From Pseudomonadota bacterium (GTDB taxonomy: Bacteria > SAR324 > NAC60-12): a stretch of 8,301 bases of DNA. This document shows positions 1 through 6,861 of the stretch, one piece after another. Location of the stretch: positions 1-8,301 of the forward strand of contig JACNKY010000266.1 of the NCBI GenBank assembly GCA_014381795.1, read 5' to 3'. The notes beneath the pieces were generated by a model. It ran no database searches. It was not told where the DNA came from and worked only from the letters and a program-made list of their open reading frames with translations. The number at the start of each line of letters is the position of its first letter. Within the stretch, counting starts at the first letter, position 1. A program made the translations under genes and the position numbers.

Positions 1-293
1 AGGGCCGGATTACACGCCGGCCTTTTCCTAGAGCATATTGAATGTTTAACCATTTATACGAGCCATTTTCCTAGAACATATTGCATGGTAGGGCCGGATT
101 ACATGCCGGCCTTTTCCTAGAGCATATTGAATGTTTAACCATTTTTACGAGCCATTTTCCAAGAACATATTGCATGTTAGGGCCGGATTACACGCCGGCC
201 TTTTCCTAGAGCATATTGAATGTTTAACCATTTATACGAGCCATTTTCCTAGAACATATTGCATGGTAGGGCCGGATTACATGCCGGCCTTTT
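1..293 (+). repeat. Left REP array: 89-bp tandem units flanking the RAYT gene
   Basis: Three full 89-bp units (1-89, 90-178, 179-267) and a partial fourth (268-293) are arranged head to tail. Each begins with a REP palindrome: arms GGCCGG and CCGGCC around an 8-nt loop, followed by TTTT. The first copy has arms at 3-8 and 17-22. The rest of each unit contains a degenerate 24-bp direct repeat, for example 23-46 and 66-89 with 3 mismatches. Units 1 and 3 share the loop ATTACACG and units 2 and 4 share ATTACATG, so the true repeat is a 178-bp dimer. The array may extend beyond the left window edge. Short open frames inside it look like repeat artefacts. Confidence 0.93.
265..293 (+). repeat. Left arm of perfect 29-bp inverted repeat bracketing the RAYT gene
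   Basis: This REP copy carries the tetranucleotide GTAG (266-269) directly before the hairpin arm (270-275), then loop ATTACATG, arm CCGGCC (284-289) and TTTT. It is the exact reverse complement of 784-812. A GTAG tetranucleotide next to a REP hairpin is the known recognition signature of RAYT proteins. The stop codon and last few codons of the RAYT gene lie inside this copy. Confidence 0.88.
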
Positions 294-753
294 CTAGCGA
301 ATATGTTCCGGAGAATGGATCTGGATGAATAAAGCACCATTGATATTCAACATCTTTTGACACATATTCATGTTTTGCCGCATTGATTCGAATATACTCC
401 ACATGTCTGTTAAAGTCTTCTTCGTTCCTAATTCGATGATCCAAAAAACGAGATTGCCAACAGCTTGTCTTATTGGCTCGATCATCTTTCATTTTAATAA
501 AATTTTGCTTGATCGATCCAACAACATCACCAATTGTAAAACCTTCTGATGGACAGATCAATCCGTGCCAATGATCAGGTAAAATAGTTAATGCCGCGAG
601 CCGGAATGTAAGGTTTTTGCGTGTAAACCTGAAGGCTTCCTTTAATTTATTACATAAATGAGAGTCATTAAAAACAGACATTCGCTCAATAGTTACCACC
701 GTTACGAAATACCATTGATGCGAACCGTGCCATCGATGTGGAATGTGGCTCAT
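277..753 (-). CDS. REP-associated tyrosine transposase (RAYT, Y1/HUH family)
   Basis: The product is a 158-residue single-domain protein, a normal full length for the TnpA_REP/Y1 transposase family. These enzymes nick and rejoin single-stranded REP DNA through a transient 5'-phosphotyrosine link. The HUH metal-binding motif is seen as PDHWHGLI (His61, His63). The C-terminal block WQSRFLDHRIR (89-99) and HVEYIRINAAKH (117-128) supply the family pattern, with Tyr120 the probable nucleophile. An N-terminal strand WYFVTVVTIER (14-24) also fits. No strong Shine-Dalgarno precedes the ATG; a GGA-containing purine stretch lies about 12 nt upstream. The frame is intact, so the protein could be active. 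It is flanked on both sides by inverted REP arrays, as expected for a RAYT acting on its own REPs. Its last residues (KAGM) and stop are encoded by the left REP palindrome. Family assignment is secure; activity is inferred. Confidence 0.93.
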   Translation of the reverse strand: MSHIPHRWHGSHQWYFVTVVTIERMSVFNDSHLCNKLKEAFRFTRKNLTFRLAALTILPDHWHGLICPSEGFTIGDVVGSIKQNFIKMKDDRANKTSCWQSRFLDHRIRNEEDFNRHVEYIRINAAKHEYVSKDVEYQWCFIHPDPFSGTYSLEKAGM

Positions 754-783
754 TGTAATTTCTTTTCCGATGAATAATCTTGT

Positions 784-812
784 AAAAGGCCGGCATGTAA
801 TCCGGCCCTACC
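784..812 (-). repeat. Right arm of perfect 29-bp inverted repeat bracketing the RAYT gene
   Basis: Read on the minus strand this is identical to 265-293: GG, GTAG, GGCCGG, loop ATTACATG, CCGGCC, TTTT. It is the first copy of the right array and lies 31 bp upstream of the RAYT start codon, so the gene's promoter region overlaps or abuts this REP. The match stops on both sides of the 29 bp. Confidence 0.88.
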
Positions 813-1133
813 GTTTCAGCCGTGATTCAATTTTTTACAATGCCGGCGTGTAATCCGGCCTGGCGTTTCAGCCGTGATTCAATTTTTTACAATGCCGGAG
901 TGTAATCCGGTCTGGCGTTTCAGCCGTGATTCAATTTTTTACAATGCCGGCATGTAATCCGGCCCTACCGTTTCAGCCGTGATTCAATTTTTTACAATGC
1001 CGGCGTGTAATCCGGCCTGGCGTTTCAGCCGTGATTCAATTTTTTACAATGCCGGAGTGTAATCCGGCCTGGCGTTTCAGCCGTGATTCAAATTTTTACA
1101 ATGCCGGAGTGTAATCCGGCCTGGCGTTTCAGC
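784..1133 (-). repeat. Right REP array: seven 52-53-bp tandem units, inverted relative to the left array
   Basis: Seven palindromes begin at about 789, 842, 894, 946, 999, 1051 and 1103. Spacing is 53, 52, 52, 53, 52 and 52 bp. Each unit has an arm GCCGG, an 8-nt loop ending GTAAT, an arm CCGGC, then a spacer containing TTTCAGCCGTGATTCAA and a T-run. Copies 1 and 4 have loop CATGTAAT and end CCCTACC (GTAG on the minus strand). Copies 2 and 5 have loop CGTGTAAT, and 3, 6 and 7 have AGTGTAAT; all five carry CTGGC in place of CCTACC. The triplet 1-3 is repeated as 4-6 with a 157-bp period. This array fills the space between the RAYT gene and the stop codon of the EamA gene. I see no gene in it. 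Confidence 0.93.
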
Positions 1134-1140
1134 TAGTGTT

Positions 1141-2058
1141 TCATTCTGTGGTAGTATCTGTTTTCAGTTTGAACGCATTTATATATTTACGGTTACGTAG
1201 CATCCCAAACACAGAGAGAGCTGTGATTGACGCAAGGATGATTCCACCTCCAATGAGAGTCATTACAGATGCTTCCTCTCCTACTCCCAGCCAGACCCAG
1301 ATTGGAGCAAGTACGACTTCTGTCAAGGACAGCAGCATCAGTTCTGCAACAGGAACAAAGCGTGCGCCAAAGGTGAAGAGTGTAAAACCTACTCCGAACT
1401 GCACAATTCCCATGACAAGACTCAGAGCTAAGTCATGATTGCTGATGCTGAGATCATTTGCAATCAATCCGCTTGTGATTAACGTGAAGATACCTGCGAG
1501 GAATGCTGCGGATAACATGTCACTCATCTGACCTGCACGAAGTGAAACTGCATAGCCCGCCACCATGAAGCCCGTTGTGAACGCTAATAAATTTCCTGTT
1601 AAAGAATCGCTTTCAAAGCCTTCACCAACCATTACCACCACACCAATCAGCGCTACCGACATTGCGATCCAGCTTACCCGTGGAACCGTTTCCCTCAATA
1701 CGAGCCAGCCCAACACGGCCGCAAAAAATGTCTGAGTGCTTTGCATCAACATGGTGTTGGCTACAGTGGTCTGCAGCATCGAGAAAATATTTGTTGTGAA
1801 AGCCGTTGTCAGACAAAGTGCTCCTACAAAACCGGGAAGCCCGGCGGCACGCACGATTTTTAAAATGCCTGTACGGTGACGTACGAACATGATGATTGAC
1901 ATCATGAAAATCATGCCCACGGCTCGATAAAACAGTACCTGCCAGGCAGTAGCGGTTTCCATGCTACGTAGCATTATTCCACCAATGCTCCAACAGACAC
2001 CGGCAAAGATAACCAGCAGTATTCCTCGGGAATATGACGACATATTTTGTTTTATCAT
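1141..2058 (-). CDS. EamA/DMT-family inner-membrane permease
   Basis: The product is a 305-residue, very hydrophobic protein with about ten predicted membrane segments, built as two EamA repeats (roughly 10-145 and 155-290). Family-like signatures are LGWLVLRETVPRVSW (116-130) closing the first repeat and LLSLTEVVLAPIWVWLGVGE (242-261) in the second. Family members export or import small metabolites such as amino acids or nucleotide-type compounds, and the substrate cannot be read from sequence. The tail (about 287-305) is polar and probably cytoplasmic. The ATG at 2058 is preceded by a weak AGGG about 10 nt upstream; the ATG at 2043 has no ribosome site. It is the last gene of the glgB-azlCD cluster, 57 bp after azlD, and its stop lies 7 bp from the right REP array. 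A role in amino acid export next to AzlCD is possible but only inferred. Confidence 0.9.
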   Translation of the reverse strand: MIKQNMSSYSRGILLVIFAGVCWSIGGIMLRSMETATAWQVLFYRAVGMIFMMSIIMFVRHRTGILKIVRAAGLPGFVGALCLTTAFTTNIFSMLQTTVANTMLMQSTQTFFAAVLGWLVLRETVPRVSWIAMSVALIGVVVMVGEGFESDSLTGNLLAFTTGFMVAGYAVSLRAGQMSDMLSAAFLAGIFTLITSGLIANDLSISNHDLALSLVMGIVQFGVGFTLFTFGARFVPVAELMLLSLTEVVLAPIWVWLGVGEEASVMTLIGGGIILASITALSVFGMLRNRKYINAFKLKTDTTTE

Positions 2059-2115
2059 TTGACTGGAACCCTGAGGAGTTTTGAAGCCAGTGTTGTATAC
2101 TATTTTGTCCCAGTT

Positions 2116-2430
2116 TCACAAGAGCCACTTTGCCATTATAAACGCAGCCAAACCGACAGTTACTATGATAAATAATTGGCGGCTGATTAATGCAGTAGCA
2201 AATGCAGCCAGAACTGCGAGAAGATGGTGGTTAGCCAGATTCAGCGCCAGTTCACCGTCACGAATGAGACTGGACTGAGTTATAATTGAAGTCAAAACAG
2301 CAATCGGTACAAATGTCAAAGCGCGTTCAAGAATCGGCGGTATTTTTACTTTTCCGGCCATTCCAAAAGGGAGATAGCGTGGTGTAAAAGTTAAAACGGT
2401 CATTGCCGCAATCAGCAGCCACTCATTCAT
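2116..2430 (-). CDS. azlD: AzlD-family small subunit of branched-chain amino acid exporter
   Basis: The product is a 104-residue membrane protein with three to four hydrophobic segments. The AzlD family pattern is visible: a start-proximal TFTPRYLPF (14-22), IPPILERALTFVPIAVLTSI (30-49) and a hydrophobic C-terminus. AzlD pairs with AzlC to form an inner-membrane exporter of branched-chain amino acids; in E. coli the equivalent pair is YgaZ/YgaH. The start codon overlaps the azlC stop by 8 bp (ATGAATGA). A clear GGAG ribosome site lies 7 nt upstream, inside azlC. This indicates coupled translation and matched subunit amounts. Confidence 0.92.
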   Translation of the reverse strand: MNEWLLIAAMTVLTFTPRYLPFGMAGKVKIPPILERALTFVPIAVLTSIITQSSLIRDGELALNLANHHLLAVLAAFATALISRQLFIIVTVGLAAFIMAKWLL

Positions 2431-3148
2431 GATTCTGCTCCACGCTAACTTTTACACGCCGGTCCAGTAAAATCGCAACACTGATTGCCAGGAAGGACGA
2501 GAAAAGCAATCCGGTCTGGTTCGGCCAGTGGTAAGTCATCAAGGTGCTGAACATTGCGGTGGCCGCGCAAGCCCAATCGGCACGTAATTTTAGATTTGGT
2601 ACGACAATTCCTATAAAGCCCACTAGCATCGCAACATCCAAACCCCAACTTGAAATATCTGGAATTTGCTGTCCCATAATTATCCCGATGACTGTACAAG
2701 TTGCCCAGACAGTATACATCGCCAGTGCAGAACCCAGGAAATACCAATGCAGTCCGGGGGTGTCTTTCTTCCCAGCGACATGGTTACTGACAACCGCAAA
2801 TGTTTCATCGGTTAGCCAGAATGCCATTGGGAACCGAAACTTTTGCGGCAGATTTTCAACCTGCGGCATCAAACTGGCGGCATAAAGCATGTGACGCAGA
2901 TTGACTACAAAAACAGTCAGTAATATAACCGGTAGCGCAGTGGCGGAAGCAAGCAGGGTGACGGCGATAAATTGAGATGCACCCGCAAAGACAAACAGTG
3001 ACATAGCCAATGTTGCCCAAGAGGATAAACCGGTTGTGATTGCCAACGCACCGAAAATCATTCCAAATGGAATCGCTGCCAGTATCAAGGGAGAAGAATC
3101 AAGCGCGCCTTGCAGAAACAAGCTGGATTTAGCTTTTGTACTCATCAT
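2423..3148 (-). CDS. azlC: AzlC-family large subunit of branched-chain amino acid exporter
   Basis: The product is a 241-residue protein with multiple membrane segments and normal length for AzlC. Characteristic blocks are AAIPFGMIFGALA (24-36), FAGASQF (54-60), VNLRHMLYAASLMP (82-95) and WLTDETFAV (111-119). Together with AzlD it should export branched-chain amino acids or analogues across the inner membrane. Two adjacent ATGs (3148 and 3145) follow a purine-rich AAAAAAGG. That sequence abuts the first ATG, so the second may be the one used. The gene starts inside the last codons of glgB (20-bp overlap) and ends overlapping azlD, so expression probably depends on ribosomes arriving from glgB. 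The pairing with azlD makes the family call firm; the exact substrate is inferred from the family. Confidence 0.93.
   Translation of the reverse strand: MMSTKAKSSLFLQGALDSSPLILAAIPFGMIFGALAITTGLSSWATLAMSLFVFAGASQFIAVTLLASATALPVILLTVFVVNLRHMLYAASLMPQVENLPQKFRFPMAFWLTDETFAVVSNHVAGKKDTPGLHWYFLGSALAMYTVWATCTVIGIIMGQQIPDISSWGLDVAMLVGFIGIVVPNLKLRADWACAATAMFSTLMTYHWPNQTGLLFSSFLAISVAILLDRRVKVSVEQNHE
2438..2441 (-). promoter_or_regulatory. Ribosome binding site of azlD inside azlC
   Basis: GGAG on the minus strand lies 7 nt upstream of the azlD ATG and within the last codons of azlC. It fixes the azlD start at 2430 and supports translational coupling. Confidence 0.7.
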
Positions 3149-5453
3149 CCTTTTTTCTGCTTTTAGTACTTGATCGAGCTTTTTGAGGTTTCTTTACAGC
3201 AGGAACTGATTTACTTTTCTTCATTTTTTCAAAAACTAGACAAGCCAAAGGCGGCAAATTAACCGATCCACGCTGCGTTTGACCCTGCCATTCTTCCGGA
3301 ACGGTGTCGATTTGTTGTTGCTTGTTGTATCCGGAACCGCCAAAGTTAGGATCATCCGTGTCCAATATTTTACTGAAAGGTCCAGCTTCAGGAAAGCCCA
3401 TCAAATAATTATCACGCGGCAGTGGTGTAAAATTGAAAATAAAAATCAAATCTGCTTCAGCCATGTTTTTCGCCGGTCTACGGATGAAAGACAAAATGCT
3501 GTTGTCCTGATCATGATGGTCGATCCATTGAAAACCAGTCCAATCAAAATCGTTCGTGAAAAGTGCAGGCTTGCCCAGATAAAAATGATTCAGTGTTTTG
3601 ACGCATTTCTGTAATTTCTGATGTTCCGGATATTCGAGCAGGTTCCAGTCAAGACTACTGGCCTCGCTCCATTCTTTCCACTGACCGAATTCTGTGCCCA
3701 TGAATGTCAGTTGCTTTCCCGGATGAGCCATTTGAAAAGCGAGATAGAGCCTAAGTCCGGCAAATTTTTGCCAAACGTCACCGGGCATTTTATCGAGCAG
3801 GGAACGTTTACCATGTACCACTTCGTCGTGCGACAGTGAGAGCATGAAATTTTCCGTGAAGGCATAGATCAGCGAAAACGTCAGCAAATGATGTTCGTAT
3901 TTACGATAGACAGGATCCTTTTGCATGTAACTCAAAGTATCGTTCATCCAGCCCATGTTCCACTTAAGATTGAAACCTAAACCACCGGCATAAGTCGGAT
4001 GACTCACACCGCCCCATGCAGTTGATTCTTCTGCAATCGAAAGAATTCCGGTGTGATAATGAAACAGTGTTTCGTGCAACTGCCGGAAAAAATCAATCGC
4101 GCCGATATTTTCATTTCCACCGTATTTGTTCGGAATCCATTCGCCATCATCACGGTCATAATCCAAATAGAGCATGGACGCCACCGCGTCAACTCTGATA
4201 CCATCAATGTGATATTCGTCAAACCAGAATAAAGCATTTGAAATTAGAAAGTTACGTACTTCATTCCGCTCAAAATTAAAGATTAGCGTGCCCCATTCTT
4301 TATGTTCACCTTGCTTTGGATCTTCGTGTTCATAAAGCGCTGTGCCGTCAAAACGCGCCAGTCCGTGCGCATCTTTTGGAAAGTGTCCGGGAACCCAGTC
4401 CAGAATCACACCCAGTCCGGCAGCATGGCAGCGGTCAATAAATTCCTTGAACTGCTGGGGTGTACCGAAACGTGAGGTAGGCGCGAAATAACCTGTCACT
4501 TGATAACCCCATGAACCGTCAAATGGATGTTCTGCAATAGGCATTAATTCAAGGTGGGTGTAGCCCATTTCCTTAACATACGGAATCAGACGGTCGGCGA
4601 GTTCCGTATAAGTCAGCGATCGGTTTTCATCAGGCTTGTTTTCTTCAGGAATCCTTTGCCATGATCCCAAATGAACTTCGTAAACATTAACCGGTTGACT
4701 CAGAGGATTACTCTTTATCCGCTGCTCCAGCCAAGTTTCGTCGTTCCATTTGAAACCGCTCAATTCAGTGATAATCGAAGCAGTAGAGGGGCGCATTTCT
4801 GCTGAAAAGCCAAGAGGATCACTTTTCAATAATATTTGGTTTTCTAAGGTTTTAATTTCAAATTTATAGAGCGTGCCCACACTCACTTCCGGAATAAATA
4901 CTTCCCAAATTCCGGAACCGCCGATGATTTGCATTGGATGCTTCAGACCGTCCCAGAGGTTGAAGTCACCTACCACACTCACCCGTTTGGCGTTAGGTGC
5001 CCAAACTGCAAAAAGAGTTCCGGAGACACCGTCCAGCGTTACTGGATGCGCACCTAGTTTGTGATAAAGCCGGTGGTGATTTCCCTGTCCAAAGAGGAAT
5101 TGATCGAATTCCGTAAATTGCGGAGAAAAGTAAAATGGGTCATGACGTATGTGTTTGTTACCGTCTTTGTAAATGATTTTCAAACGGTAAGGTTTGAGTT
5201 CCGTGCGGGGTGGAATTTTCAACTCAAACAAACCACCTGCATGGATACTTTTCATCAACATCGATTCCGCCTCTGTCTGGTCATCCCAAAAGAGATAAAC
5301 CTTGCTGGCTTCAGTTTCCAATACACGTACAATCCAAACCCGCTGACCGTTCTTTTTACGGACTTCGTGAAAACCTAAAACCGAGCGTGGTTCATGATAA
5401 TTTCCATGCAAAAGATTCTCTATTGTAGCTATGGATAAAGTGAGTTCGGACAT
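3129..5453 (-). CDS. glgB: 1,4-alpha-glucan (glycogen) branching enzyme, GH13
   Basis: GlgB cuts alpha-1,4-glucan chains and rejoins them as alpha-1,6 branches in cytoplasmic glycogen. The product has 774 residues, somewhat longer than the usual 630-730 or so. The layout is an N-terminal beta domain (about 1-115), a CBM48 domain (about 135-225; VWAPNAKRVSVVGDFNLWDG), a GH13 barrel (about 250-620) and a C-terminal beta domain to about 742. Catalytic signatures are intact: DGIRVDAV with nucleophile Asp422, SIAEES with acid/base Glu475, and LSHDEVVHGKRSL with Asp543. The final 32 residues form a tail with 13 Lys/Arg that the core enzyme does not require. No good Shine-Dalgarno precedes the ATG at 5453, but the N-terminus aligns with the expected family start. 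It heads the minus-strand cluster and overlaps azlC by 20 bp. No other glycogen genes are in the window. Confidence 0.97.
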   Translation of the reverse strand: MSELTLSIATIENLLHGNYHEPRSVLGFHEVRKKNGQRVWIVRVLETEASKVYLFWDDQTEAESMLMKSIHAGGLFELKIPPRTELKPYRLKIIYKDGNKHIRHDPFYFSPQFTEFDQFLFGQGNHHRLYHKLGAHPVTLDGVSGTLFAVWAPNAKRVSVVGDFNLWDGLKHPMQIIGGSGIWEVFIPEVSVGTLYKFEIKTLENQILLKSDPLGFSAEMRPSTASIITELSGFKWNDETWLEQRIKSNPLSQPVNVYEVHLGSWQRIPEENKPDENRSLTYTELADRLIPYVKEMGYTHLELMPIAEHPFDGSWGYQVTGYFAPTSRFGTPQQFKEFIDRCHAAGLGVILDWVPGHFPKDAHGLARFDGTALYEHEDPKQGEHKEWGTLIFNFERNEVRNFLISNALFWFDEYHIDGIRVDAVASMLYLDYDRDDGEWIPNKYGGNENIGAIDFFRQLHETLFHYHTGILSIAEESTAWGGVSHPTYAGGLGFNLKWNMGWMNDTLSYMQKDPVYRKYEHHLLTFSLIYAFTENFMLSLSHDEVVHGKRSLLDKMPGDVWQKFAGLRLYLAFQMAHPGKQLTFMGTEFGQWKEWSEASSLDWNLLEYPEHQKLQKCVKTLNHFYLGKPALFTNDFDWTGFQWIDHHDQDNSILSFIRRPAKNMAEADLIFIFNFTPLPRDNYLMGFPEAGPFSKILDTDDPNFGGSGYNKQQQIDTVPEEWQGQTQRGSVNLPPLACLVFEKMKKSKSVPAVKKPQKARSSTKSRKKDDEYKS

Positions 5454-5738
5454 GCTGATGTATTGAGGAAAGCAAATATTTCTCTTACTTTATTATCATG
5501 GAAAATGCGCTTTGGAGCAAGTAATCTTTTGTTAATGAAAAGTACTGTTTCTTTTCAGCAGCAATTAAATGCAATGTGTCTTAAAGAAATTTCTGAAAAT
5601 TTCAAAAAACTTGTACCATAGAAAATCAAATGTATGATAGCTACATAGTATTTATTGAAACTGAATAACATTTTGCAGCGTTGGTTGTCTGGATTCGCAA
5701 AAATAAATAAAAATCCCCCAAGAAAAACAGCATAAGCA
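5454..5738. other. Divergent intergenic region between glgB and fcl
   Basis: This is 285 bp of A+T-rich DNA with no convincing gene on either strand. It must hold the start signals for glgB (minus) and probably fcl (plus). It contains two perfect 7-bp dyads. TGAAAAG/CTTTTCA has an 8-nt loop (5536-5557), and GAAATTT/AAATTTC has a CTGA centre (5586-5603). Either could be an operator or a small hairpin; no regulator can be named from sequence. Confidence 0.6.
5492..5520 (-). promoter_or_regulatory. Candidate sigma70-type promoter for glgB
   Basis: On the minus strand TTGCTC (5520-5515) and GATAAT (5497-5492) are separated by 17 bp. They match the -35 consensus at 3 of 6 positions and the -10 consensus at 5 of 6. 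A transcript would begin about 30 bp upstream of the glgB ATG. This is a pattern match in A+T-rich DNA only. Confidence 0.35.
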
Positions 5739-6665
5739 ATGAAAATTAATTCCCGTATTTATGTCGCAGGGCATCGCGGTTTGGTCGGTTCTGCAATCAT
5801 CAGAGCACTTGAACAAAAAGGATTTGAAAATTTAATTACTCGTACACATGCGGAATTGGAATTGCTGGATGCGGTTGCTGTGCAGAAATTTTTTGCTGAG
5901 ACAAAACCTGAATATGTTTTTCTGGCGGCGGCAAAAGTTGGGGGTATACATGCTAACAGCACATATCCTGCTGATTTTATGCGTGAAAATTTACTGGTAC
6001 AAACGAATGTCATCCACGAAGCATGGAGTCACGGAGTTGAAAAATTAATGTTTCTCGGCAGTTCCTGCATATACCCGAAACTCTGCCCTCAGCCAATTAA
6101 AGAGGAATATTTGCTGACCGGCGAACTTGAGTCAACCAATGACGCATATGCGCTGGCTAAAATTGCAGGTATCAAAACCTGTCAAAGTTACAATCAACAG
6201 TACGGAACAAATTTTATTTCTGTAATGCCTACAAATCTCTATGGAATAAACGACAATTTCCATCCGGAAAACTCACATGTACTGCCTGCCCTGATCCGCA
6301 AGTTTCATGAAGCTAAAATCTCAAATGCAGAGTCAGTCAACATTTGGGGTAACGGCACAGCACGCCGTGAATTTCTACATACAGATGATCTTGCAGAAGC
6401 ACTATTGTTTTTGATGGAAAATTATGCTGATTCAGCAATAGTCAATGTAGGCTGTGGTGAAGACCAGACGATCCGGGAATTAGCGGAAACTATTCAAAAA
6501 GTTGTCGGCTTCAGTGGACGTCTTGACTTTGACAGTTCATATCCAAACGGTACTCCCCAAAAAATTCTTGATATTTCCAAAATAAATTCATTGGGATGGA
6601 AGCCACGTATCCCCTTGAAGGAAGGCCTTCATCAAGTTTATCAGTGGTATGCAGCGCAGGATTAA
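5739..6665 (+). CDS. fcl: GDP-L-fucose synthase (GDP-4-keto-6-deoxymannose epimerase/reductase)
   Basis: This cytoplasmic NADPH-dependent enzyme performs 3,5-epimerisation and 4-reduction of GDP-4-keto-6-deoxy-D-mannose to GDP-L-fucose, a donor for surface polysaccharides. The 308-residue length is typical. Seen in order are the Rossmann glycine motif GHRGLVG (11-17), AAAKVGGI (63-70), GSSCIYP (107-113), the YALAK active-site pair Tyr137/Lys141, and NPENSH-like [13 protein letters not shown] (174-186). Cys110 and His180 match the acid/base pair known in the E. coli enzyme, and [16 protein letters not shown] (204-219) follows. All key residues are present. The ribosome site is weak (only A-rich AAGAAA about 14 nt upstream). 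The usual partner gmd is not visible, so the substrate must come from a gene elsewhere. It is transcribed away from glgB and in the same direction as nosZ, but the 233-bp gap argues against a simple operon with nosZ. Confidence 0.96.
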   Translation: MKINSRIYVAGHRGLVGSAIIRALEQKGFENLITRTHAELELLDAVAVQKFFAETKPEYVFLAAAKVGGIHANSTYPADFMRENLLVQTNVIHEAWSHGVEKLMFLGSSCIYPKLCPQPIKEEYLLTGELESTNDAYALAKIAGIKTCQSYNQQYGTNFISVMPTNLYGINDNFHPENSHVLPALIRKFHEAKISNAESVNIWGNGTARREFLHTDDLAEALLFLMENYADSAIVNVGCGEDQTIRELAETIQKVVGFSGRLDFDSSYPNGTPQKILDISKINSLGWKPRIPLKEGLHQVYQWYAAQD

Positions 6666-6847
6666 TCTGCACCAAAAAAGTCCATTTCTTCCTAATTCTT
6701 CCCTCCGGAAATTTTGCCAGCACCTTCTTCGGCATTTAACTCCGTAAATTTGCGTATAGTCACATTTAGATATATTTGAGATTCTGAATATCGAGGTTTT
6801 TTCCTGCCTTCTTCGGTGCTCTTGTCATAGAAGTAAAAGGAGTCTCG

Positions 6848-6861
6848 GCCTCTTCTGAGGC
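6848..6861 (+). promoter_or_regulatory. Inverted repeat just upstream of nosZ
   Basis: GCCTC-TTCT-GAGGC is a perfect 5-bp stem with a 4-nt loop, 37 bp before the nosZ ATG and directly followed by TTATATTAA. It could be an operator beside a -10-like TATATT (6863-6868) or a hairpin in the leader RNA. It lacks the T-run of a terminator. The function is unknown. Confidence 0.35.

Noticed and set aside
131..328. 65-codon plus-strand open frame
   Set aside because: It is read through the left tandem repeats and the antisense of the RAYT 3' end; its protein repeats with the DNA unit and has no ribosome site or family resemblance.
1..1133. Regular repeats resembling a CRISPR array
   Set aside because: The units are near-identical throughout, including the spacers, and the short palindromic core matches REP elements next to a RAYT gene. 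There are no unique spacers and no cas genes.
1136..1438. 100-codon plus-strand open frame
   Set aside because: It is antisense to the EamA permease gene, which has clear family motifs; the product is low in complexity and unrecognisable.
2544..2885. 113-codon plus-strand open frame
   Set aside because: It is a shadow of azlC on the opposite strand.
5611..5638. TTGTAC and TATGAT as a promoter for fcl
   Set aside because: The -10 is good and the 16-bp spacing acceptable, but the -35 matches only three bases in an A+T-rich region, and the start codon is about 100 bp away; not listed as a feature.
6703..6718. Possible intrinsic terminator after fcl (TTCC-CTCC-GGAA then ATTTT)
   Set aside because: The stem is only 4 bp and the T-run is short, so it is too weak to call.
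6776..6804. TTGAGA as a -35 box for nosZ
   Set aside because: No -10-like hexamer occurs at 16-18 bp; the nearest A+T-rich hexamer (GAATAT) is only 4 bp away.
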